A DNA stretch of 64,000 bases from Coptis chinensis (taxonomy: Eukaryota; Streptophyta; Magnoliopsida; Ranunculales; Ranunculaceae), in assembly GCA_015680905.1 (NCBI GenBank), contig CM027380.1, positions 13,100,001 to 13,164,000 of the forward strand, given 5' to 3'. Under the pieces are notes generated by a model. That model saw only the letters and a program-made list of their open reading frames with translations. It had not been told where the DNA came from and did no database searches. Position numbers and translations under genes: made by a program. Below, piece by piece: positions 47,692 through 58,277 of this stretch (the stretch's first letter is position 1; each line of letters starts with the position of its first letter).

Positions 47692-49950
47692 TCCTTGATG
47701 CTCTTAATTCGCAAGCTTCATTTGTTCCCATTCTTAATGGAACTAACTTCTCATAATGGAATGAGCAAGCTTAGTTCAGTTTGGGTGTTCTAGACCTTGA
47801 TATGGCAATTCTCTGTGACAAACCCGCTGATCTTACAGCGGCAAGCACTGAAGCAGAGAAAAGCATTCATCAGGCATGGACTAGATCTAACAGATTGAGC
47901 ATGATGTTTATGTGAATGACTGTTGCAAACAACATCAAATCTACCCTACCTGAAACTGCTAATGCGTTGGATTATCTGAAAAATATCAAAGAACGTTTTC
48001 GCACTGCTGATAAATCTCTTGCTGGAAAACTTATGGTTGACCTTACCACCATGCATTTTGATGGTACTCGAACCATGCATGAACATGTTCTTGAGATGAC
48101 TAATCTGGCTACTAAGCTAAATAATTTAGGAATGATTGTGGGCGATATTTTCTCGTCCAATTTATCCTAAACTCATTGTTTGCTAAGTATGGGCATTTTC
48201 AAATTCTTTATAACACTATTAAGGACAAGTGGAATGTGAATGAATTGGCAAACATGCTAATTCAAGAAGAGGGCAAACTTAAGCAGCAGAATAGCCATGT
48301 TGCTCATTTTATGGTTCAAGGCAATAAGAAGAAGAAATCCAGAAAGCAGATTGGAAAAGGCATTAAGTGTGGGCCATCCAGTCAAAATGAACCTAATCAA
48401 CCCGCACCAAAGAAAGGACGAAAGGAAGACAAGTGCCATTTCTGTAAAAGAGTGGACACTTTCAGAAAGACTGCATGAAACCCAGAGCTTGGTTCGAAAA
48501 GAAGGGTAAGCCATTGGCTTTCGTATGTTTCGAATCAAATTTAATTGAAGTTCCTTCTAACACTTGGTGGCTTGATTTTGGTTCTAACGTTCATGTTTCA
48601 AACACGATGTAGGGATTCCTTTGACCACAAGTCCAAATGAAGCCTATCTTTTCATGGGAAATAAGGTAAAAGCACCAGTTGAAGCCATCGGGACTTTTCG
48701 TTTAGTGTTAGATTCTGGCTACCACTTAGATTTAGAACAAACCCTTTATGTTCCTTCTGTTTCCCGAAATTTAATTTCCTTGTCCAAAGTTGATAGCGAT
48801 GGTTTTTCATTACAAATAGGATCTGGTTGCTTCGATTTAATAAAGAATGACAAGTTTATTGGTTCGGGATTTATTGTTAATGGCTTATATCAACTCAATC
48901 TTGAGCACTCTTTTTCTGAATCCCTTCTTACCCTGCATCATAATGTTGGAACTAAGCGTAGCTTAACGAATGAAAGTTCGTCCTTTTTGTGGCATAAAAG
49001 ACTTGGTCACATATCCAGAGAAGGAGTTAAAAGATTGGTAAAAGAAAAGGTTCTCCCAAATATTGATTTTACTGATTTTTTGTGTGTGTGGATTGCATTA
49101 AGGGTAAGCAAACCAAACACACAAAGAAAGGAGCCACAAGAAGTACACATCTTCTTGAAATAATTCATACATACATATGTGGACCTTTCGATATTCCATC
49201 TTTTGGTGGTGAAAAGTATTTTATTACCTTTATAGATGATTTTTCATGATATTGTTATCTTTATCTTTTGCATGATAAATCTCAATCTGTGAATACTGTT
49301 GAAATATTCATAACTAAGGTTGAGAGGCAATTAGATAAAAATGTGAAAATTATAAGATCTGATAGAGGTGGTGAATTTTATGGAAGGTATGATGAGACAG
49401 AACAACATCCTGGTCCTTTTGCTAAACTCTTTGAGTGTCTTGGAATATGTGCTCAATACACAATGCCAGGTTCTCCTTGGCAAAATGGTATAGCTGAAAG
49501 ACGCAATAGAACTCTTATGGACATGGTTAGGAGTATGATGAGTAATTTTAACTTACCTATATCGTTGTGGATGCATGCTCTTAAAACTGCAGTGTATCTC
49601 TTGAATAGGGTCCCTAGTAAGGTAGTTCCAAAGACTCCTTTTGATCTGTGGAAAGGATGGAAACCCAGTTTAAGACATTTACACATTTGGGGATGCTCAG
49701 CAGAAGCAAGAGTGTATAACCCACAAGAAAGGAAATTGGATCCGAAAACCATTAGTGGTTTCTTCATTGGTTATCCAGAAAAGTCCAAAGGGTATAAGTT
49801 TTACTATCCTAATCATACAACAAGAATAGTTGAAACTGGAAATGCTAAATTCATTGAGAATGGCGAAGTCAGTGGGAGTGACAAATTCTGAGAAGTTAGT
49901 TCCATTAAGAATGGGAACAGATGAAGCTTGCGAATTAAAAACAACAGGGA
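47692..49950 (+). pseudogene. Copia gag, protease and integrase; reverse transcriptase absent
   Basis: In order on the plus strand: a UBN2-type gag starting near FVPILNGTNFS (47720) with LPETANALDYLKNI and KLMVDLTTMHFDGT; a zinc-knuckle remnant (CHFC, about 48430, incomplete CCHC); protease-like WWLDFGSNVHVSN (about 48568-48605, the usual D-S/T-G triad changed to DFG); integrase with LWHKRLGH (about 48988), TFIDDFS (about 49230), SDRGGEF (about 49360) and PWQNGIAERRNRTL (about 49478-49520). A TAG follows KF at 49891. Frame breaks near 47770, 47913, 48170, 48478, 48610, 49090 and 49250. The sequence ends at the junction with the inverted arm, before RT and RNase H, so the copy cannot be autonomous. 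Confidence 0.85.
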
Positions 49951-50774
49951 GAGAATCTTTAATGGGGAGAACTAGGTTTCTCTCTCTTAGCCTATAAATC
50001 GTAATTGTGTTTTTTGATGAATTGAATTGATTGATGGAAATCAATACATATATATAGTTATAAGTAGAGAGAGGACCTTAGTTTCCTAATACATAAGATT
50101 TCCACTATCCAGATAATAAACATGCTCACTATATAAAACTTTGAGTCACAAACACCAAAACAAATATGACTAAGTTTTTCTATTTATTGGTTGACACATT
50201 CAATAATCAAATAAGCATGGTATCTGTGGATATCCTATGCTCATTTAACCACAAAACATGTGTGGCCACTTAATGTTTATCCAATCTAACATGCTTGGTG
50301 TACCTATGGATAACCTAAATATAATTGAAGAAACACACAATAATATTATTTATACTCACATAGTTGGGATCACTGTGGTGAACACCAAATCATCATCATA
50401 TGAATAGTAGGCGATTTAATTTAATTAATCTAAAACATAGAGCTTGAAAAATGCTTCGAAACATCTACTTGTATGCAAAAAACGGAGTTATAACGAATTA
50501 TATGAATTATATGCATCAAAATAAGTTAAATGAGCTTAAAGGTCAAACTGGGCTCTTAAGTTGGGTCTGGATATGGACCAATCTTTATGGATCAATTCTG
50601 ACCCGGTTAGCACTTAAAGAGTTAAGTAGATCAAAACAGACCCGATCCAGTTGGCAAGATCCAAGAAGCTAATAATATGGGTTGGGTTCAAAATACTTAA
50701 GGCCCAGAAGCAATAAAACATTTGGGCTTTGGGTTGAAGTGTTACTAAGTCCCGTCATAATAGATGATGACTTC

Positions 50775-51110
50775 TGTAAGATATTAGATATGAATTCTAA
50801 TATCTAAATGATCAAAAAACTGAAAAGATAAACTGCTGCAGAAAAGTTTAGAAAGAGTGAAGACTTTAATCAAATACTTACTATCATATTCAATTCAAAA
50901 GACTACACCAATTTATAGGTGTTTATAGACTCTTACTTGCTCCTAAAGAAACTGACTCAACTAAGCCATCACCACTTCCTATATTTGTGGCACTATCTAT
51001 CTAAGATTGTGTGAAACAGTGACACGGTCCAACAAAAGACTTGGTGACACATCACACCACCCCTTTATTGAAACAAAACAATACTACTAGTTTGAGTTTA
51101 AACTCCAACG
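50775..51110 (-). repeat. 3' LTR of the nested Copia
   Basis: 336 bp, near-identical to 55126-55461. On the minus strand it contains a TATA-like CACCTATAAATTGG. The inner terminus reads CAACG rather than CAACA. Confidence 0.9.
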
Positions 51111-53970
51111 ACCTCCCTTAAACTCAAACTTTCAAAGCTACAAACACCCATCATCTGCTTCAACTTGTAGAAAGCTTCACCTTCAATAGTTTTGTGAGAA
51201 TGTCGGCAACTTGATCTTCGACTTACAAAATTCCATTTCAACTTCGTGGTCTCGACAAGCTCGCGAATGTAATGAAATTTGATTTCAATGTGCTTGCTCC
51301 TCCCATGAAACACCGGGTTTTAGTGAGAGCAATTGCCGAATTTGTTATCACAATAAATCGTAGTAGGGAGTGCTTGGCTGTGATGCACTCCTCACATAAG
51401 CCGTCGCAGCCAAACAAATTTTGCATGCACTTGAAGCGGTATGCATATACTGCCTTCTGGGCCGTGGAAAGGGCAACAACTTGTTGTTTCTTCGATGAGT
51501 ATGAAACTACTCACGCCCATGTGAAACACAAAAACCGAAGTGCTCTTTTTCTTTCATCAATATCACCGCCCAATCATCAAACAAGTTCACAATGACCACC
51601 GAAGCATAAAAATACCATGACTCATAGTACCTTTGACATAGCGATAATTCGTTTTCCAAAGAGCAAGTGAGCTTGGCTTGGTGTCTCCATAAACCTGCTA
51701 ATAACACCAACTCCGAAGACAATATCGTCTAGTAGATGTCAAGTAACGACTACCGACTAAACTCCGATAATACTTAGGACTAACAAGTTCAAAAATTATC
51801 GAATTTCGACAAATGCAACCTTTCTTCAACCGAGTCTTTATTGGGTGACATGACTCCATTTTGAACCGCTTCAAGATATCGACGATACTTCTTTTGTGAG
51901 ACAAAGATTCCAAAGATGACTTTGTAGCACTTCAAGCCCAAGAAAATAAGACATAAGCCCCATGTCGGGTCATTTCAAACCGACTATGCATAGCCTTCCT
52001 AAATTCAAAGAAACATGCTCGATCATTGCAGAATATCAAATCATCTACATACAAATGCGGAAATGAGCATAGCTCCATTTGAAGTAGATTTGATATACAT
52101 TCATAGGGGCTCTTAAGAAAACCATTCTCCGAAAATAGGAGTCGATGATGAGTGTACCACGCCCTCGGTGCTTTTAACCCATATAAAGCTTTCTTTAACT
52201 TGAGAACTTTATCATGGTGACCTTCCACTGTATAACCCATCGGGCTGATCAACAAAGACCTCTTCTTCTAGGAACCCATTCAAGAACGCTGATTTCCGTC
52301 CATTTGATGAATTCTCCATTGCTTTTGGGCAGCTAAAGCAATCACCATTCTAATAGTATCAAGTCTTGCGGCGACTTGCAAAAACTTCATAGTAATCAAT
52401 GCCCGGCTTTTGCTTGTACCCTTTCACAACCAACCGAGCCTTCAACCCGGTCCACCTGGCCATCGCTTATACTTGGTTTTGTAAACCCATTTTACACCTA
52501 TCGATTTCTTTCCTTTAGGAAGAGAAGTCATATCGTTCTTTTCAATGGACTGAATTTCTACATCCATAGCTGCAAGCCATCCATCATCTTGGGATGCTTC
52601 ACGCAAAGGTAATAGGATCACAATCGGCAAATAATGCAAAGTTTACAAGTTCCTCATCAGATGCATCATTATCATTATCGAGAATACAATCCAAGCAAGC
52701 GGGCAAAACATGAGTGCGTGTCGAGGTGCATTATAGCGTTTCTTCAAGAGTTGGAGAAGAATTGGGTGATAATCGGATGCCCGTGATTTCCCCGCATTGC
52801 ATCAGATTGTGTGACTCTAACAGTTGAATCTTCACACATTGGAATCCCCATCGTTCTTCTCATTAAATGTCCAATTCCAAGCTTCAACTTCACCGACCGA
52901 CATCCCTACTCACAATAACTTCACCGGTTTGTGGTTTAAACAATTTATAGCCTTTTGTCATACCAATCAGAACCAATGAAAATACATTTCTCACCTTTGC
53001 CATCAAACTTTCTTCTCTTTTCAGCTGGTACATGAGCATATGCAACACACCCAAATACTTTCGAGAGTCAACATTTGGTTTGTAACCACTCCATGCCTCC
53101 TCGGGTGTCATATCAAGAACACTTTTGGTAGGAGACTGCTTCAAGATATATATAGCAAGAGAGGCTTTCGCCCAAAAACTTTGGCAAACCTTTGGCTTGT
53201 AACATGTCTTTGCGTGCCATTTCAACGATGGTTCTATTTTTCCGCTTCGGAAACACCATTTTGTTGAGGGAATAGCTAGTCGTAAGGCTGCTTAACTCCA
53301 TGATTTTGCAAAAATCGAGAAAGCATTGGAAGTGTACTCTCCCCCTATCGGTCGCGAAGCACCTTCAAACTCGCACCACTCTGTTTTCTACATAGACTTT
53401 GAACTCTTTAAAATCTTTCAAAAGCTTCATTTTTGCTTCCTAAATAAACCCAAGTTTTCCTCTCGAATCCTCAATGAACGTAAGAAAATAACGATTACCT
53501 CCATGTGATACAGTTTCCATTGGGCGCAAAATAAGTGCACAAAGCCAATTTCGTGTTGCTCGTCGTGACCTCCCCAATCGAAAAGAGTCTCTATGCCGCT
53601 TTCCAAGAATACAACCTTCACACAACCGATTAAAAGCTTTCCAAAGAAAGGTAGTCCTGAACCATTTCTTTCTTTGCCAACAATCGTAAACCATGAAAAT
53701 TCAGTGACCGAACCGAAAATGCCATAACCAATTGTTATCCATAACAAGAGCACTAAAAAGAACAGACCATTTCAGTTTTCAAGGGTAGAGGGAACATACA
53801 CGATTTTTGGTCATCTTCACCATAGCAACAAGCTCATTTTTCCGATTCTCAATACTGCAAACACCTTTGTTAATGCTAATTTTAAGACCTTTTTCTGAAA
53901 GTTGGCCCAAACTTAGCAAATTCCAAAAAGCTAGGGGCGTAATAGACATAAATATGTTCATGTGAACCAT
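51111..53970 (-). pseudogene. Nested Copia protease/integrase/RT-RNase H, multiply frameshifted
   Basis: Minus-strand motifs in order: ITPLAFWNLLSLGQLSEKG (about 53940-53880), integrase-core pieces including FLTFIEDSRGK (about 53480), MVFPKRKNRTIVEMARKDML (about 53262-53205), DMTPEEAWSGYKPNV (about 53125-53080), RT pieces with GVKWVYKTKYKRW (about 52500), KLKKALYGLKAP (about 52200) and LYVDDLIF (the YVDD catalytic motif, about 52045), and an RNase H tail KHIEIKFHYIREL (about 51290-51250). Breaks are mostly 1-5 base insertions or deletions rather than stops by substitution. Confidence 0.85.
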
Positions 53971-53973
53971 CCT

Positions 53974-54777
53974 TCATTTGAATGAGAACTGTATTTGCCC
54001 ATAATGGAAACTTTTGCTTTGTTTCCAAAATTTAACCACATCTAAGTGAGAAAACAACTCCTTCCGTCCACACATATGGTTGCTACACCCAGTGTCCAGA
54101 TACCATGTGCCATGATGTTCTTCTTCCGAAGCACTACAAGCTAACAACAAGGTTTCTTTCTCCTGAACCTCATCTTGAACATAGTTAGCATGTTCAGACT
54201 TTGTCTTAGGCAATTTACCTTTGCACTCTGAACGATAATGACCATATTCCTTACAACCATAGCATTTAACTTTGGACTTATCAAACTTCCAATCTCCAGA
54301 AACTTGTTGATTAGAGTTTCTCTCACTGGCAGAGACATTGGTTTTGAAGCGATTAGGCTTACCACCCTTGCTGTGACTTTGTGTCTTACCAATCGCTAGT
54401 ATTACCTTTTTCAAACACATTTGTTTTGCAACAAAGCTCGCTTCTAATCGACCATTCCTTTGGTTCATCCTATGCTCATGAGAACATAAAGAACCCATCA
54501 ACCCTTCAATTGTCATGGCTGAAAGATCTCTTCCTTCTTCAATTGCAGCAACAACATAATCGAAACGTCCTGCCAAGGATCTCATAATCTTTTGAAGAAC
54601 ACGCAAATCATCCAATTTTTCACCGTTAACCCGTAATTGATTCACAACAGATTGAACTCGTGAAAAATAATCAGAGATAGTTTCAGAATCATTCATATAA
54701 AGAGATTCAAATTCACCTCGCAAAGTTTGCAACCTTACACTTTTCACCTTCTCATCTCCTTTATAAGTTTTCTGCAA
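53974..54777 (-). pseudogene. Nested Copia gag and protease start
   Basis: 267-codon open frame. The UBN2-type gag has VQSVVNQLRVNGEKL; the CCHC zinc knuckle is CYGCKEYGHYRSEC; the protease active-site stretch is WYLDTGCSNHMCG. The frame is lost shortly after LDVVKF. Gag packages the RNA and the aspartic protease processes the polyprotein. The gag N-terminus (54780-55100) is frameshifted, so the visible ATG at 54777 is internal to the ancestral protein. Confidence 0.85.
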
Positions 54778-55125
54778 TATCTCCCATGCTTCCTTAGACG
54801 TCGTTGCGATCGAAATCTTTTCAAAAACAATCTCGTCTACGGCTTGATAGAGAAAAACAAAGCCTTCTTGTCCTTCTTCTGTTTTCTTTCAAACTCTCCT
54901 TCGGGCTGGGTGAGAGTGGTTGCATATCAATAGGCTCAACATACCCAAGCTCGAGAATCTCGGATAGCTCCCCGAAAGCCAAACAAAGCCTTCATCCGAT
55001 GCACCATTGATCAAAATTCTTTCCATTAAACCTCGGCAGGTTGAATTGATCCATTCATCATTGTAACTTGCTTTCAAGCAATCTAAGAACAATAAGAACA
55101 CTAGATAACCAAGCTCCGATACAAA

Positions 55126-55461
55126 TGTAAGATATTAGATATGAATTCTAATATCTAAATGATCAAAAACTGAAAAGATAAACTGCTGCAGAAAAGTTTA
55201 GAAAGAGTGAAGACTTTAATCAAATACTTACTATCATATTCAATTCAAAAGACTACACCAATTTATAGGTGTTTATAGACTCTTACTTGCTCCTAAAGAA
55301 ACTGACTCAACTAAGCCATCACCACTTCCTATATTTGTGGCACTATCTATCTAAGATTGTGTGAAACAGTAAAGACCTGGTCCAACAAAAGACTTGGTGA
55401 CACATCACACGACCCTTATTGAAACAAAACAATACTACTAGTTTGAGTTTAAACTCCAACA
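55126..55461 (-). repeat. 5' LTR of the nested Copia
   Basis: 336 bp. On the minus strand it begins TGTTGGAGTTTAAACTC and ends ATATCTTACA. The adjacent ACTTC repeats the bases left of the 3' LTR. Confidence 0.9.
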
Positions 55462-56069
55462 ACTTCATCATCTTCTTCAACAGAACACACCCGACCAGCA
55501 CATAAAATTGATTCAAGGATATAATTTAAACAACTTTGATTCAACTAATAAACAGATGCAAAACATTCATTAATCAGTGACCATAAAGCCCAATGAAGAA
55601 TCGATAATAAAATACAGTAAAACCTCTTGTATAGTCACCGGGATCCGGCGCTAAAGACTACCAATAATGACACCGTCTTTTACTGTTTTACTCGGCTCCG
55701 GTGAAACACAACAAGTGAAACATGCAATAACAGTAACAAGCCAGAGAAAGACGAAGCTACAAAAGCAAGTTTCTTATTCTATAAACAGTAAAATTAAACA
55801 TGCCTACTACCGGTACCGAACCATAAAGCTTTGACGTTAAACAACAAACCCAGAACAAGAACAAGGAGATACATCGATATCAACATCTTTGATAACAAGG
55901 TAAGAATCACGGCGTTATTAACCCGAGATATATCATGAATATCGACAGTATCAACTAAGACTAATAACAATGCGGAAAAAGATAATAATCTTAATACGAT
56001 ATATACGACATGATTCGGTTTGGATTAAACATATGATTATAACACGAGCGACTGATACCACGTATAATA

Positions 56070-56461
56070 TGATTCTTATGATCATAAATCAGGATTTTCA
56101 ATCACATGCTAATCACATAACAATACTTATAAATAAACATATTTTTGTCCGAAGTCATACTTGCTTGCGAGAATCTTTAATGGGGGAGAGTCAGGTTTTT
56201 CTTTTTTAGCCTATAAATCGTAATTGTGTTTTTTGATGAATTGAAGTGATCGATGAAAATCAATACATATTTATAGGTGGAGAGATAATCTGTATTTCCA
56301 CTATCTATCATGGTAGGATAGTGTAATTAAAGAAATACTTTTTTTTAATAAACCACTATAATTAACAATTTCTAAGTAAACCAATATACCCTATATAGTT
56401 TATGGACTATATCTAGGGTTGCCGTTAATAGAGAATTTTTGCATTTAGAATATTTCCAACA
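56070..56461 (-). repeat. Right LTR of the palindromic Copia locus, inverted
   Basis: Reverse complement of the left LTR, ending ...AATATTTCCAACA at 56461. The inverted TATA box (CATATTTATAGGTG) is at about 56266-56279 and the inverted primer-binding-like CTGATACCA at about 56052-56060. It lacks the internal 36 bp duplication seen in the left LTR. Confidence 0.75.
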
Positions 56462-56868
56462 CTCATTTCTACCATCTCACCTCCAAAGTGACTCTACATT
56501 GGGATTTGAGAATGCTCTTTTAGCATAGACAACAATATGATCACAAAAATGAATATGTGTTTAAAATGATTGGTTTTGCTATTGAGAATCGGCTTGCAGA
56601 ACAATTTGTAGGACGCTTGACCTCCAAATATTTTGTATGTGAAAAAAAAATTAAAAAATAGAATAAAGTAGTAGATGACCACCCAGGAAACATCTACAAG
56701 TCTACAACCGTGCAATGTAAATGGGCCTCCATTAAATTGAGTATTTGGACAGGCAGAACTAACGAACCAAGCCATATTTAAAGTGTAAGAAACAACGGGA
56801 ATACATACCACAGTACCGCAAGAAACAAAATTTTCTCTATCGCCACTACGTTTTATAATAACACAACA
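56462..56868. promoter_or_regulatory. F-box gene 5' flank
   Basis: Sequence between the Copia locus and the F-box start codon. It should contain the promoter and leader; no TATA box was assigned with confidence. The Copia locus therefore ends only ~0.4 kb upstream of this gene. Confidence 0.35.
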
Positions 56869-58092
56869 ATGGAAAAGCAAGAAACCATCCCCAGCAAAAA
56901 CAAGAGACGGAAATGCAAGGTGCTCCCAGACGACGTACTAATGGACATCTTCTCCAGACTGCCACTCAAAACCCTCTCTAACTCCAAATGGGTTTGCAAG
57001 AATTGGTATGTTCTCGTTCGACACCCTCTTCTTGCTCAACTTCATTTTGCTAGGAATCCTCTTCTTCCTTGCCCACTTTTTCATAGCCAACACCAAGACA
57101 GAGAGTCTTACTTGATTGATCCCGAACATTTTGTTAACCATGAAAACTCTGCAACAGCTTACCATCTCCAACTTAAGGATGTCAAGAATTTTTTTGGAAC
57201 TAGATATCTTGAAGTAGTTGGTACTGTGAATGGCTTGGTTTGTTTCTCTCCTTACAGATATGCTTACCAACCGTTACCATATTATATCTGCAATCCCATC
57301 ACAAGAGATTACTTGATTCCCCCAACTTCTCCCATGGTAGATTACAGACCTTTAGGAAACGGTTTTGGTTTTGATTCACTCCATAATGAGTACAAGGTCA
57401 TTCGAATCTTGAGGGAGTCGTGTTGGAAGACCACGGGGGACATGGCCGCTGAGGTATTTACTCTTGGTTCAGATAGCTGGAGAGAGATAACAACAAACGT
57501 CCCATTTATTAACTTTATGGAACCTTGTAATGTGCTCGTAAATGGATGCCTTCATTGGGTAGCATATGTAGGAAATCATGTGGGTAAAAGAGCCATTCTT
57601 TCTTTTAATGTGGAGACAGAGCAATTCGATGTAATCCAGATGCCTACCAAGGAAGGTAGTTACTCGGATTCTTATGATTTAATGGTGTTGGGTGGACATC
57701 TTTGTGTTATGATTAACAACGGTTTGGGTAACAGGGAGATACAGGTGATGAAAGATTATGGAGTACATAGTTCTTGGGCCAAAAAATTTGTTTTAGAACC
57801 AAAAGCTGTGAATCTTTTTTTCAGTTGGGGTCAAATGATAGAACTAAAGAATGGTGAGATATTGTTTATTAGTAATTCGGGAGAGCTTGGCTACTATTAC
57901 CACCAAACGAAGATTTTTAGCATCGTCAAGATTTTCATTATCAAGGGCGGGCCAGTAAAGGCGGACCTTAGCTCTCCAATTTTTCTTACAGGGAGCCTCT
58001 TTTCACCTAACAATGTTGGTTATTACCGGCGAGCTGAGGTAATGATGATCACTTTTTTTTTGATTGATTGTCTGTTGCAAATCACATTATAA
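56869..58092 (+). CDS. F-box protein with F-box-associated (FBA) domain
   Basis: An intact 407-codon frame. The F-box is at about residues 17-58 (LPDDVLMDIFSRLPLKTL then WVCKNWY). It is followed by an FBA/kelch-like region with TVNGLVCF, ICNPITRDY, FGFDSLHNEYKVIRI and NGCLHWVAY, the usual order in this very large plant family. F-box proteins bind SKP1 in SCF ubiquitin ligases and recruit targets for degradation; the target is unknown. The last ~17 codons may be intronic. A donor GAG|GTAATG at about 58038 could splice to TTTTGTAG|GACAAGCC at about 58190, giving an alternative end DKPFLTHRAIFSWNF and so on to a stop near 58277. The ATG at 56869 is the first in frame. Confidence 0.88.
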   Translation: MEKQETIPSKNKRRKCKVLPDDVLMDIFSRLPLKTLSNSKWVCKNWYVLVRHPLLAQLHFARNPLLPCPLFHSQHQDRESYLIDPEHFVNHENSATAYHLQLKDVKNFFGTRYLEVVGTVNGLVCFSPYRYAYQPLPYYICNPITRDYLIPPTSPMVDYRPLGNGFGFDSLHNEYKVIRILRESCWKTTGDMAAEVFTLGSDSWREITTNVPFINFMEPCNVLVNGCLHWVAYVGNHVGKRAILSFNVETEQFDVIQMPTKEGSYSDSYDLMVLGGHLCVMINNGLGNREIQVMKDYGVHSSWAKKFVLEPKAVNLFFSWGQMIELKNGEILFISNSGELGYYYHQTKIFSIVKIFIIKGGPVKADLSSPIFLTGSLFSPNNVGYYRRAEVMMITFFLIDCLLQITL

Positions 58093-58277
58093 TGCAGTTC
58101 CAATATATATTTCAAAAGAAGCTCTTGTTTGCATATTATAAGGTGGTTATATATCCTTACGTTTCATGTTTTGTTTACATTTTTGTAGGACAAGCCTTTT
58201 CTTACACATCGTGCTATTTTTTCTTGGAATTTTACTTGTAAGGTTTTACGGTTATGGTGGAAAACAGCATATTTGTG

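Larger units (their letters stand above)
50775..55461 (-). mobile_element. Nested, nearly complete Copia retrotransposon (minus strand)
   Basis: 336 bp LTRs at 50775-51110 and 55126-55461 (TGTAAG...AACA in plus-strand view). ACTTC duplicates flank it (50770-50774 and 55462-55466). The insertion cuts the right arm of the palindromic Copia, whose sequence resumes exactly after it. A primer-binding-like TTTGTATCGGAGC follows the 5' LTR on the minus strand and a purine tract (AAGGGAGG) precedes the 3' LTR. The LTRs differ at only a handful of positions, so the insertion is young. It holds gag, protease, integrase and RT in order, with many small frameshifts. Confidence 0.92.
45791..56461. mobile_element. 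Copia-derived locus with inverted LTR-leader arms (long palindrome)
   Basis: The left arm (45791-47691) and right arm (49951-56461, minus the nested 50775-55466 insertion) are reverse complements for about 1.8-1.9 kb. Each contains, from the outside in, an LTR beginning TGTTGGAAATATTC, a primer-binding-like TGGTATCAG, a leader, and a second partial LTR segment. Between them lies a partial gag-pol (47692-49950). Outer flanks are GTCAT (left) and CTCAT (right), a 4-of-5 match. Normal LTR elements have direct, not inverted, LTRs. Arms differ by substitutions and small indels, for example a 36 bp duplication at about 45835-45905 on the left only, so the structure is not an assembly mirror of one sequence. 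Confidence 0.85.

Noticed and set aside
45791-56461. A simple pair of Copia insertions in opposite orientation.
   Set aside because: There is only one gag-pol, the arms mirror each other up to the gag edge, and near-matching flanks enclose the whole. A head-to-head pair would need two target duplications, which were not seen. It is not fully excluded.
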